64,000 nucleotides of DNA from positions 70,001 through 134,000 of the forward strand of contig JACEVL010005070.1 in assembly GCA_020284085.1 (NCBI GenBank). The letters are read 5' to 3'. The position numbers and the translations under genes are program-made. This document shows positions 41,083-52,894 of this stretch, piece by piece. The stretch comes from Aporrectodea caliginosa (taxonomy: Eukaryota > Annelida > Clitellata > Crassiclitellata > Lumbricidae). The notes beneath the pieces were generated by a model that saw only the letters and a program-made list of their open reading frames with translations, was not told the DNA's origin and did no database searches. Positions within the stretch are counted from its first letter, which is position 1; each line of letters opens with the position of its first letter.

Positions 41083-42535
41083 GTGTCTACGTCTTTTGAC
41101 TTTCTTTCAGCCAACTTAACAAGCTGTCAAGACGGTACAAGATTCTGCACCAGGTTCCCAGACGTCCATTATTCTGCCTCAGTTCACAATCTGGTCATTA
41201 CATTGGATCCAGTTCTTTTATTGACAGACCATGTCAATTGTATCTCTCCAACATGCCTTTATCATCTACGTCAACTCCGCACCATCCGTCCCTCGTGCGG
41301 TCACCAATCTCATCCATGCGCTGATTTGTACTACGGTTGACTATGGCAACTCCATTTTCAATGGTCTCTCTTCACTAAACCTTTCCAAGATTCAGTCAAT
41401 ACTTAAAGCAGCTGCCTGTCTCATTGGATGGTGGTCTCTCGAGGTTCCCCCACGCATACACAGCTACTATACGGTTCAATCTAGAAGCTTTGCTTATGTC
41501 GGCCCCTTTAGTCGAAACCATCTGCCACAGGAACTGCAGCTTTAGCTTGTCAACCTTTCTCTTCCTATTTCTGAAAACGTCTGAATTCCATTTTATTTGT
41601 TATTGATGGCAACAACTTGGGTCGGGAGTAGGGGTCTGCGGGTAGAGCATTTTGTCTACCCGACCCGTACCCGTAATACAGGACCGTTACCCGTACCCGT
41701 ACCCGACCCGTAGTCAAAATGTCTACCCAACCCGACCCGTACCCGCGGGTATACCCGTACCCGTACCGTAACCGCTACGTCATTAATAGGCCTCCCCATG
41801 GTCCCAGTCCCTACCAATCCAATAGTCTTCCAAAGCATGTAGTAATAATAATAATAAATTGATGATTATAGCGATGATCACAGTAATAATAATAACAATA
41901 AGAATAATAGTAATAATTATAATAATAATAATTATTATTATTTTAATTTTAATAATAATAACAATAATCACGAGCATGAGAATGGTGATAACAGTGAACC
42001 TGCTTTATGAACAATCGTACTGGCTACCTGAATTTTTTAATGTTCGGAGTATCTTTTTCAAATTTAAGGCTCAAAATCAAATGATTAAAACAATCTATAT
42101 TCAATCTATGGTCTGAAACTCATATCAGACACGTATGTAAAAGCGCTACGATTGTGTTAGTGGAAACAAGCCACTTTGTAACTGTATTTGAACATCTATT
42201 AATGAATGCCAAGTTCACTAAGGCGCACAGGCATGTGGTAGGCCTACTTAGATAGGATGCCGCCAGTTATAGCAAGTCTTTGAAGGTGCATGGCTATTAC
42301 ATCCCCAAACTTCCGTCGGTACGGGTAAAACCGGGTACACCCGTACCCGTAATGCTCCTACCCGTACCCGACCCGACCCGTGAAATGCTTACCCGACCCG
42401 TACCCGACCCGCGGGTACGGGTCGGGTATCTGGTAAAACCCGCGGTACGGGTATACCCGCAGACCCCTAGTCGGGAGGAGTGCCTTGAATCGCTGAGTGG
42501 TGCTTTATAAATGTTCGATTACAATTACAATTATA
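41083..42535 (+). mobile_element. LINE reverse-transcriptase C-terminal part, split by a MITE
   Basis: In changing frames it reads VHNLVITLDPVLLLTDHVN.I, TCLYHLRQLRTIR, LIHALICTTVDYGNSIFNGL, KIQSILKAAACLI and a FLK end. This is the post-YADD region through the C-terminus of a Jockey/L2/Rex1-like reverse transcriptase. It stops at 41628 and resumes at 42470 with the ggtgctttataaatgttcga tail. The gap is the family-2 MITE. Confidence 0.8.
41629..42469. mobile_element. hAT-type MITE, family 2, copy 2
   Basis: An 841-bp element with ends TAGGGGTCTGCGGGTA in inverted orientation and an exact 8-bp duplication gtcgggag (41621-41628 and 42470-42477). The interior contains a (TAA)n microsatellite (41840-41980) absent from copy 1. 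Confidence 0.95.
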
Positions 42536-42939
42536 AAACAACTAGTCAATACAGATTACCAAGATGGCATAAAGACACTAAATTTGAAAAACGAAAGAGA
42601 AAATAAACTGAACTGTTAAAAGATAAGTTCAATACAAAATTTTTTGCTTGTTTGTAAATATATGTCTGTTTGGCCAATAGAATAAATTTAACTCGTTTCG
42701 AAAGTCCATCAATACCAAAGTCAAATAGTAAAACCCACTTGCTAGGGTCACAACTGAATCAATACCTCTCAGATGTTCAAAACGGTGCTACATAAATTTC
42801 CAGCTACATACACGTATACAAGCATACATGTATACAAGTTTTCTGGTCTCCTCAAAGATTTAAAACCATGATGCCCAGATATGTTATCAGCAATGTAGGT
42901 ATACATTGTACCTTTTGTAGCATCCTTTACAAATATCTG

Positions 42940-43824
42940 AAACATGCTATACATGTATCCTGAAACACATTATATAATTATAGTACACTGCTGATGCATT
43001 TCGGAGTTGTACACCATGCCTAACATATATCGATCTATTCATTATTTTAACCTCGCTTCTTCGCAATCAATGTTTCGATCAATTTCCCTTGCAATCTCAA
43101 TTATTGTCGCTTCCACTGAGCCGTATGCTGCACTAAAGATCGCAAGAAACACCGTATAACGTCAAAACGCGTGTACCTGAAACATCGGAAATGACTACAG
43201 TAGAACCGATGCTGCACCCACTTACCCTGCGCTCAATCACCGCTGCAGTTTATTGATCTTTGGAGAGGGGAGGGATGGCTGCCACTGTGGCTTCGGTGGT
43301 CTAGTCCTTGGAAACAGGCTGCCCCTGAGCTTTACATTCTCTAACGGCTCGTTCTTATGCGACAACATCAGACTCCATAACATCAGACTTGATGGAGCGT
43401 AAATGACGAATCATTAATACTTGATATTCAAGAATGTTGACCCAAAACCCGAGAAATACAGCTCCAAATTCAAGAATTTCTGCTCCAAAGTTCCGACTTT
43501 AAACAAACTGAAAAGTCTGGACATATTTAGTGTTTCCGGACGTCTGGCAAAAGGAGAACATGTCCTCATTTTTGGACTCAGGTCCTCTGTCCAGCAGGCA
43601 AAGCTAACAACCTGGAAAGTGTCTGGCTTTTTCTAGGTTTGTTGTTTTGGGGTTAATTGGGCTTATTGGCTATCATTTTGTGGCAGTTTTTACCGACTTT
43701 ACACGCGTATGTGGTCCTTAACTTCCCCTCGGACCCTACCATGCTGACAGTCCAATCTACCTACTTATGTATTCTTTATTGCAGCTCTATTCTATTTTTT
43801 GTCAGACGTTTCTAGTCCATTATC
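42940..43824. repeat. Duplicated block, copy 1 (empty site)
   Basis: An 885-bp segment repeated at 44264-45493 at high identity, with scattered substitutions and short indels. It contains the uninterrupted targets aaacatgc (42940-42947) and tgctatac (42945-42952) at which the other copy carries insertions. It ends precisely one base before an N. No convincing gene. Confidence 0.93.
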
Positions 43825-43825
43825 N
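43825..43825. other. Ambiguous base N (assembly join)
   Basis: The only N noticed in the window. It sits exactly where homology between the two duplicated blocks ends. Confidence 0.99.
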
Positions 43826-43975
43826 CAGCTTACTTCGAAGTATCAAGAGCTTACCATGTGGTAACCTAGACAGCTTACTTTCGAAGTATCAAGAGCTTAC
43901 CATGTGGTAACCTAGACAGCTTACTTTCGAAGTATCAAGAGCTTACCATGTGGTAACCTAGACAGCTTACTTTCA
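43826..43975. repeat. 46-bp tandem repeat
   Basis: About 3.3 units of cagcttactttcgaagtatc aagagcttaccatgtggtaa cctaga, starting directly after the N. Tandem copies at a join may reflect an unresolved array. Confidence 0.93.
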
Positions 43976-44263
43976 TAGTAACCTGTGCAGGATACTATAA
44001 AGATGGCTTTAAAGTATCTACCTGGCGGACAAGTCCAAGTAACCTTAAGCTTACTACCTGGTAAGGTTCGGGTTTAGAGTGTATGCCAGATTTGTTAAAT
44101 TGGTATTATTTAATTTTATTACATTTATATCTTTTATAATGTATATTTCATATTTCAAGATCAAGTAATTAGTAATTAAATCGTTCCGCCTCAAAATTTG
44201 CGCCCCCTCTTAAGTTGCGCCCTGTGCAGTGGCACCGTTGGCACATGCCTCGCTACGGCCCTG
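43976..44263. mobile_element. Right end of a truncated hAT-type element
   Basis: The terminus ...ttggcacatgcctcgctacggccctg has a CAGGGCCGTAGCGAGG inverted-end look. It is followed by aaagatgc, which matches 7/8 of the empty target aaacatgc in copy 1. The left end is missing, presumably beyond the N. Confidence 0.55.
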
Positions 44264-45493
44264 AAAGATGCTATACCAGTGCTGTCCAACCTTTTTGACA
44301 CCGCGGGCCACCGAAGAAGTAATTTTTGAAGCCGAGGGCCGCACCAGTCAACTCAAAAGCAGCGACTAAAATTTATTGAAAATTATTAACTGTATTATAA
44401 TTAATTATGGAGTTATCATAATGAATGCGTCTTGGGAACGGGATTTTGTGTACAAATTGTCAAATGATAAGCCAAGTTACGAACGAATAGCTATGCAAGT
44501 AGGCCAGTGACTGTCTTACTTCATTTTAACAGAAATTGCAAATATTTAGCGAGCTGCGGCGGGCCACTTAGAATCTGCCGGCGGGCCGCATGCGGCCCGC
44601 GGGTTGGACAGCACTGTGCTATACATATATCCTGATACACATTATATATAGTACACTGCTGATGCATTTCGGAGTTGTACACCATGCCTAACACATATCG
44701 ATCTATTCATTATTTTAACCTCGCTTCTTCGCAATCAATGTTTCGATCAATTTCCCTTGCAATCTCAATTATTGCCGCTTCCACTTAGCCGTATGCTGCA
44801 CTAAAGATCGCAAGAAACACCGTATAACGACAAAACGCGTGTACCTGAAACATCGGAAATGACTACAGTAGAACCGATGCTGCACCCACTGACCCTGCGC
44901 TTAATCACCGCTGCAGTTTATTGATCTTTGGAGAGGGGAGGGATGGCTGCCACTGTGGCTTCGGTGGTCTGGTCCTTGGAAACAGGCTGCCCCTGAGCTT
45001 TACATTCTCTAACGGCTCGTTCTTATGCGACAACATCAGACTCGATAACATCAGACTTGATGGAGCGTAAATGACGAATCATTCATACTTGATATTCAAG
45101 AATGTTGACCCAAAAGGCCAAAACCCGAGAAATAGAGCTCCAAATTCAAGAATTTCTGCTCCAAAGTTCCGACTTTAAACAAACTGAAAAGTCTGGACAT
45201 ATTTAGGGTTGCCAGACGTCTGGCAAAAGGAGAGCATGTCCTCATTTTTGGACTCAGGTCCTCTGTCCAGCAGGCAAAGCTAAAAACCTGGAAAGTGTCT
45301 GGCTTTTCTAGGTTTGTTGTTTTGGGGCTAATTGGGCTTATTGGCTATCATTTTGTGGCAGTTTTTACCGACTTTACACGCGTATGTGGTCCCTAACTTC
45401 CCCTCAGACCCCACCACGCTGACAGTCCAATCTACCTACTTATTTATTCTTTATTGCAGCTCTTTTTTTGTCAGACGTTTCTAGTCCATTATC
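44264..45493. repeat. Duplicated block, copy 2 (with nested MITE)
   Basis: Homologous to 42940-43824. Subtracting the 340-bp MITE and its 8-bp duplication leaves 882 bp against 885 bp. It continues past the homology into unique sequence (gaggcaatgttgcaatg). Confidence 0.93.
44277..44616. mobile_element. hAT-type MITE, family 4
   Basis: A 340-bp element with perfect 15-bp inverted ends CAGTGCTGTCCAACC and an exact 8-bp duplication tgctatac (44269-44276 and 44617-44624). The right half is GC-rich (gcgggccgcatgcggcccgc). The ends resemble widespread animal hAT MITEs. Confidence 0.95.
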
Positions 45494-45819
45494 GAGGCAA
45501 TGTTGCAATGTATCTATGGATTGTCTAGAGACTATGGTCAAAGTGCTAATTTTATTTCCGGTAGCAGAGCGGTGTCTGTGATATTTTTTATATTAGAAGC
45601 CCTATTTCTGTGACGTTATTTGATTAAAATGACTAAGCACACTACAAGTGCTAGGAGAAAATGCAAATTCTCAGACACTATGAAAACTAAGTATCCATGC
45701 TTTGCTGATGGATGTACTAAGTACAATATGAAGAATATTTCTTGTCAAATCTTGTGAGAAGTTCTTTGCATCTGTTATGGGTAACGAATTTGCTGCAGAG
45801 AATTGACTCCTCAGAGATA

Positions 45820-45935
45820 TACATTCATTCATTCTTTCATTTCAGGAATTCATATAGTGTCCCTTCAAGAAGCCTACTCAGAGGCGCTCCCAGTCCAATC
45901 ACGGTGATACAAGTAAGTCTTAAGGAGCCTGTAGA
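45820..45935 (-). mobile_element. LINE 3' tail fragment
   Basis: Reverse complement of gagcgcctctgagtaggcttcttgaagggacactatatgaattc with an (AATG)n end. Confidence 0.65.
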
Positions 45936-46282
45936 AAGTAGATGAATTAGATGAATACAGTGCGTAATCAAGAAGGTGCAATTGCTTGCTTAAATAAATA
46001 CTTTGCAACATTATGATAACTTATTTTATATGCAGCTTTCAATGTGACTTCGTAACTTAGGAGACCTCTGACTCTGGAGTCAAACAGTCAATACGTCCTG
46101 CTTTGCCTTCCTTTCCGGCTTTCTGTGTACTCCTTTGGCTACCCATGTATCTGGCAACCCTAGACATATTGCAACTGTTCAAAACGTCCACAAACTCTCA
46201 AAGTAAAACTTCACATTAGCTGAAAGATGCTTCAAGCATCAGGACATGGCTCTCAAGACTAGTGTTGATACACCAGTGTAAT

Positions 46283-46435
46283 AAGTATTTCCGTTAACGC
46301 CCAAACGGCCGTTTTTACGTCTGTAAAAAACGTCCAAAATTTTTGGTGTGATAGCTGAAAGACATGAGCTACGTCAAAAAAATTCTAAGTCAGGGCGTAA
46401 AAAAGTCCTCATTTTGCACTCTAACAGAAACACTG
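46283..46435. mobile_element. Short hAT-type MITE, family 5
   Basis: 153 bp. Ends AAGTATTTCCGTTA and CAGTGTTTCTGTTA (inverted, 11/14 matching), with an exact 8-bp duplication agtgtaat (46275-46282 and 46436-46443). It contains internal cgtaaaaa(c/g)gtc motifs. Confidence 0.75.
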
Positions 46436-47289
46436 AGTGTAATCCATGAATGGCTTCTTTATAATACCTCTCCTTAAACCAGCTATTTTCATATGGCTTC
46501 CTTAGGAGACCCAATCAAAGTGCTGCGTTAAAGTGTAATTAATTCTGCTAGGCTGAGTAGGCTCCATCTTCAGGTGCTGCCTAAATGTTTAACTGCATTA
46601 CTGTTGAAACAATACCAAGGTGCAAATGAAAAATGATATAATTTCTGTGCTTGAATCACTGTAGCCAGCGAGCAGCTCTCACACAAAGACACAAGTCCTT
46701 AGAGTGAATGTTTTCTAGATAATTTCAGGGCTGACAAGATCACATTTCAATTGGGATGAAATCTGACCGTGTGCACCGTGCTTTAGTTACCCTAACCTCA
46801 TGACAACCGTAAAGGACCTGGAAACCATATACAACGTCTGCTGAAAGCAGGCACTATAGTGCATAATGTACATGCTGTCACTGTGTTGAGTATCCTATGC
46901 ACCAGTTTTCCGTTGAACCTGTGGCCTATACAGTCAGATTGCTGAGGTCTGACAACATAAAATTCCACACATATGCAGTCTTCTTCTTCTTCTAGCATAT
47001 GCATTTCCTGTCCAAAGTTTGAAGCAATCGTCATCACCAGTTAGGTAAAGAGCCACTGAAATGAGTTTGCAGTCAGACAATAGCAAATGTGCACCATAGT
47101 CTGCACTGCAACACAGCTGCAATACAGATCAGTGACCTTTTCCATTTACAAGGTTGTGTGCACGGCAACCATTGTCCATTCGAAAACGGTTTAGTGCAGA
47201 TCCAAGTTGAAGCCTGGAGGACAAATAGACAGCTCAGCGATGGGGAAGTGGTTGGTTAGTCACAGTCTCTGCCACCCACTCATCCATCC

Positions 47290-47575
47290 CAGCTGAAATA
47301 GCCGTCAGGACTCCAGATGACAGGTCCAACCACATTTGGGTGTCTGTAGGAATGGCGTGCCATTGCGGGTGCCAAGTGATGTCCTCCTAGATCGATACTC
47401 CAATCTATCAAACCGATAGTTAAGGAGAGCCAGACGTTGAGGCAAGGCGAAGTTTGCAGGAAAGACGGCTCTGCGTCTAGGGAGGGGTTAATCAGTGGCT
47501 GCTAACCCCTCGTCCCCCCCCCCGTCGCCAAAATAGCTGTCACGTCCAACCAAATTGGGTGTCTCGAGGAAAGGC
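47290..47575. repeat. Two diverged direct repeats
   Basis: gctgaaatagccgtca...ccaaccacatttgggtgtct recurs about 225 bp later as ccaaaatagctgtcacgtcc aaccaaattgggtgtct. Possibly an old tandemly inserted SINE-like sequence. Confidence 0.55.
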
Positions 47576-48204
47576 GAGATGGCAGGAACGAAATTACATC
47601 ATCAAAGAATGGTAAATTTCTGTTCACATAGAAGTTTTTCCGCTCCCTTGCAGTAACCTCAATTCTACATAAACTATGTACTATAAAGTGTCCGGTGTCA
47701 ACATGCATACCTCTGCAAACTTTTAACTACAGGGACATAGTCTTTATAACTAAATGGAACATACATGCAAAGTTTACAAAGTGCAGCTTGTCCACTGCAT
47801 AAATGCACCAGCATGCTCATACTGTATCTACTAGGTCACTCTGGACTCGATAAGAGAGATTGATGAAGACAATGATGACTGATGATGGTGATTGATAATC
47901 AGAAAGGTAAGGAGGAATGGCAGCGGTACATGTATAACACCATTCTATGTTTCAGTGGGTATACCTCTGACGGGTGATAAGAATGCAGATGAAGATGAGG
48001 AACAAAGGTGGAAGAGGATTGGAGGGATGAAGATATCGATATCAATGACGATACAGTTGATGGCCAGCATCTATTTAATTAGTTATTTTATTTCAGGCTG
48101 GTGGTGTGCTACTACACATCAACTGGAGCTAGTCTTGCCTTCCCCTGTGTTGGTCTATCCTCTTAGAACAGTCTTCCAGTGCATATATGTTCTGTTTAAT
48201 TTCT

Positions 48205-48325
48205 CTCTAGTCAATTCATTCATTCATTCATACCGAACATTTGTATAGCGCCCCTTCAAGGAAACTACTCAGAGGCGCTCCCGACTCCAGCACGGCCAAA
48301 AAGAACGGTTTTAAGGTGAGAAAAG
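48205..48325 (-). mobile_element. LINE 3' tail fragment
   Basis: Reverse complement of cgggagcgcctctgagtag...ggggcgctatacaaatg with an (AATG)n end. Confidence 0.7.
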
Positions 48326-48349
48326 AACGTGGGAGATATATTCAGGTAT

Positions 48350-50480
48350 TCAATACCTGAATATATCTAGAAACTACCTTAAAATGTAGTTGTTTAGATA
48401 AGTAGTGCAACTTGCAGTGAGCAGTACTTTTGACACATGTTTAAAGCACGATGCTCATTAAGCGCTTTAATGCATATAAGCACATAATCAACAGACTCTA
48501 AATTATGCAGATGATGACAATATCATTGTGTAAAGAGACTATGTTTCGGTTCGTTTACTGCGCCTGCAACTGATCAATGAGTTGACAAACATTGTCCACA
48601 TTCAAAGCTACTATATAGTCTAGCAATATTTACTGGAAGCCATTAGGGAACTGGTCAGGCTTATCCCAAAATGACGTTCAGGTGCAATATTTGTCGGCCG
48701 AAGCCATTAGCAACCTTGCAAAGCTGATTCCAAACATTTGGCCGTTGAGCACTTCTACCAAATACGATTATCCCTGGGGATTCAGTCTTGGCTGGCGGCA
48801 CTAAGCAGCCATCAACGGACCAGTTGGTCGGTCCCTCGGAGGAAACACCCAGAGGCCGGAACGGCAGCAGCTGCTCCGACGGTCCCCTAAGCCGACACAA
48901 TTTAGATCAATAAGTAGCACCCATACAAGTAAACACAGTTCGGCCTAAATACTGTAATGTAATCGACCTTTATGTAGCGCCCACCACCACATAAATAATG
49001 CAAAGTAATTGACGTTTTAATGGTGTCCTAAATCGTAAAATACATAAATATAACGGGAATTTCGTGTGTCACCCCTATTTAAGCAAATGGGATCGTAAAA
49101 GAAACTGGTTGCAAACCACAGAAAATCTAACCTGTGTGTAATCCGAATACGTAAATGCAAAGGATCATGGAATATAAACATAGTTTATAGCAGCACATGG
49201 GTTGATTCTTATAGCATATTTTGAAGGAAAGAAACCAAAAAGAATTGGCAGACTTATACCAAAATTCCATCAACAGTCTGTTCTGTCACTTAAGTGTTTA
49301 TTTTATGTAGGATGTCCCATCGTGTTTAATCAAAGCACAGAGAAACAGACTGCAGCATCAAAACTGTAGTATGAACAGCAGACGCTTTATTAATTAAGCT
49401 CTGGTAAAAAATAATAATAATAACAACAACAAGAATAGCAATAATAAATAATAATAATGGCTATTTTCATTATGACTACTACTATTTAAGTAATCAGTTT
49501 TTCAAATTGCACCACTATACAATTGAAGCGTTCAGAGCAACAACCAGGTATATCAGAAATAATGAGTTTTGGGACAATGACTTCAAAGATCTGATACTTA
49601 AACTGTTGTATATAAGCCATTTGACCACATATTAAACGACAAGCTGTTTGAAGCACCATGTAAGTATTATTTTCTTTAACGAGTTATTGTTGCATGATGA
49701 AATGCAAAAGATAACATTATCTTTTTACACAACATTTTACTTTATACCCGGTTATTGTCAACACCAACACTTTACCATTAGTATCATTACAGGTGCAGTA
49801 ACAGGTTATGTGAACACAGTTTGTTCTCTAGCAGCTGCATTGACAACACATGTCATCTGAAGTTAGTACTGTTGACATACCTTATTCTTGCACCAAACAG
49901 TTGCTATTACACAGAACGAAAATCGTGAAATATGCCGGGTATGTCAAACAACCTGATTGTTGCACCGGTTTTAATACAAAGATTACAAGAAAAAATGACA
50001 GTGCTTGTTATCATACTGGGATATTGCACTGGAATAATGGTAGAATACTGCCAGCTGCAAGCTACCATATATTGACATACAATATTATTCAAAAAGGCTA
50101 TCAAAAATAATCAGATCTGCACCAAATTCACAGGGTATATAGAATGCTATATTCAAAGCACGCTGGTTGTTTGACATACCCGGCATATTTAGCAAAAAAG
50201 AGGTAGGTCGACATAACTGGGATTGCTCTTAACGCTTCAATTGTCACAGTAAAATTTTAACAACAGCAATAATATTAAAAATACCAAATATCATTACAAT
50301 TTTAACTAATAAATATTAGCCATCACAGATACAATTATGCCACACAGGATTAATTTAAATCATCTTTGGGTGCATAGAACCTTAAGGCAATAATAAAATA
50401 CAGTCAGTGAGTGGTACGATGATAATAATCATAATAAAAGTAAAATAATAATAAATATTACACTATTATCCAAGGTATAC
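48350..50480. other. Stretch with no recognised gene
   Basis: AT-rich sequence with a short (AAT)n tract at 49405-49465. It contains open frames up to 86 codons that show no recognisable motif or splice context. Confidence 0.5.
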
Positions 50481-50704
50481 CTGTGTTGTGCCATCAGCCA
50501 AAATGTCCAGACTATGAAAGGTGTTCAGAAGGTTCATGACGCGATATTTGAGCATTTTGATGTCCACAGCCCGTGTGTTATCACTAACTTTTCGACAGAC
50601 CTCACCGATCGTGTTCGTAACAAAAGATATATCCATTGTGTCGTACAGTGTCTCAATATATTCCTTGTTGATCTCACAAGCCATGTCTGTCTGTTCGATA
50701 GTAA
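50481..50704 (-). CDS. Unrecognised coding exon
   Basis: This 224-nt segment is open on the minus strand, between acceptor ttgcaacag and donor gtatac (phase 2 to 0). It encodes 74 residues including KEYIETLYDTMDISFV, TNTIGEVCRKVSDNTR and AVDIKMLKYRVMNLLNTFHS. The composition looks like a folded helical protein and contrasts with the surrounding AT-rich debris. I do not recognise the family. An in-frame ATG at 50684-50682 in acceptable context (gacATGG) means it could be a first coding exon. A CpG-rich stretch lies 400-800 bp upstream in its transcription sense. It is on the same strand and in a compatible phase with the phosphatase exon at 34090, but nothing shows they are spliced together. 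Confidence 0.5.
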
Positions 50705-51099
50705 CTGTTGCAAATGAATTGCAAAGTCCAACTTCCCTACCTAACCATATTATTTTTAAAAGAATCCTACAGATGGATGATGGATTTTCAAAAGTTTGTC
50801 AGACTCAACCAATTGCATTTTTTAGGTAATAAGTTCACTCGCAGCACTTCAACTTCAAAATGCATCCTCATCTATAGCATTTACTTCTTGAAATACAGTC
50901 AACTGGACATCCTATTTTTACAATCCTCACCTCCTTAAAATGCGCTCACTTGGAGATCCTATATCTGCACCGTTTCAAAGCACAATCACTCAAAAACAAG
51001 ATATTACCTTTCAACTTCCCAAACAATCAAGCTTAAGATATCTCCAAAGTACGCAACAATCGGAAACATGACTAAGTGAGTAGCGAACTTCACACAACC

Positions 51100-51530
51100 G
51101 AAACCTCTCGGTTTCCCATCACAAACCTGCAGCAAGCCCGCCCGCCCGTCCGTCCAGCCTCCTCACGCAATCAAAATTTCAATTCGTCTCACTCCTCTCG
51201 AACGTCGTCCGTCCGTCCGTCCGTCAGACCGCGCTCAGACTGACGCGAAAGAGGCCGCTGCCGCTGCCGCCTTCGCCGCAGCAGACGAGCTCTACGTCCG
51301 TTCGTCCATTGATCATCGATCGCAAGCCTTCTTCTGCGGATTTCCCTCCACCAATCGCCCACTGCGTTCCGAAGAAGAACGAGACAAGTATCTAGGCGCG
51401 ACTGGGCGATCGGGTCCGATTGCCAACCGTATACACACACAGAAAACAGAATCTCCAGCAGATCTATTGATTAGACCGGGCTCCGTGGCAGGTCCACTGT
51501 ATTGGGCCAATGAATGAACGATACGACGAG
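51100..51530. promoter_or_regulatory. CpG-rich segment, candidate promoter
   Basis: Dense CpG with (CCGT)n runs (cgtccgtccgtccgtc near 51210). It lies 400-800 bp upstream, in transcription sense, of the minus-strand exon at 50481-50704. Possible 5' region of that gene; no core promoter motif could be fixed. Confidence 0.35.
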
Positions 51531-52894
51531 TTATCTATTTGCCGAAGCAGGCCAGCTACCGAACGCATTTATACATCAGTCGCGTGAAACCACCCAGCGC
51601 AAGAAATTTGCCCGAATCCCTTTTGACAGCGGGTGCTTTCCGTCATTATTATGTAATGGAAACGGACGATAACACGCAGCACGCCATCCAAACGAACAAT
51701 CGCGCGTATAATTTATACAACAACGTCCACACACACGAACACGTAAAAGGCAAAAAACAGTGGAGTTGCTTCAGTTCTTTCCTTTTTATGCTCTACATCA
51801 GAATTACGCAATGCGCAGTAATGTAATCCAACATTTATGAAACTCCATTCAGCAGATAATTGAAATGGTCGGCTGGATGGAGTTGGTCAGCGTTTATGGA
51901 GTGTCATTGAAACGGGCGTCATCATAATTCCTGAATCCATTTCGCGAGATCTGGATGAAAGAAGTTATTATGCGCTCGGCATAGGATTTTGATGAGCAAA
52001 TCAGAAATTGAACGACAAGAAGGATGATCACAAATACTTCTAGGACTTCCCTAATCAGTGTCACTTTTCTTTTTCATCTCAAATATTAATCTCATCAGCG
52101 ACTGAATGGTTGAATGCATGTCTTGTAATGTGGACAGCGTGGATTCGAGCATAGAACGAGAATTCGTGGCTTGAGATTTAATATTCGTAATATTCATGAA
52201 TATTAGGGCATTTTTAATATTCGTAAGTATTCGTTGATGACATCACTGTTTCCGTTTTGTTTATGAACAGATTTAAGACTATCAGCGGCGCCGCCAGGAT
52301 TTTAATTGTGTACGCACAATAAGCCTGAGACTACACGTAGGCCGGGGCCCGGGGGACGAAGGTAAGTGTGGGGGGATACGATGAACGGGTGTCCGAAGGA
52401 TGATCGCTGCGGCACGTAGCACCGAGCAGGGGAGAGGTTTGGGGAGGGAGCGTGCCCCATCCCCACTTAAAACTTTTTTGAATTTCCACACTGCAATGGT
52501 AGCATTTTAAGCAGTCATCTGAACAAAATTGTTTTATTAACTTATTTGCTTGTTGGAACCAGATGTCACTCATTGCTAAGAAACAGTTTGAGTCGCATTT
52601 GAGTTTGACTGCAGACAATACTAACAAACCAGACACTTATTGAAATTAATACAAATCAAGAAAATACGCTCAATTTCTAAGAGCGCTATAAGCCTTAAGG
52701 TAAACATTTCTGACCAGACACAATTAGCAGTTAGTTTACAAGTGGTACACAATCCAAGCAAGAAGGATTCAACTACCGAATTGTGAAGCCATGCGGTAGG
52801 GCCTAACGATGTAGTTTTACTAAATCAGTCTAAAAACTCTAAATGTTCAAGGAACACAACATTATGAAATTTATTATTTCTAAATTTGAAAGAT

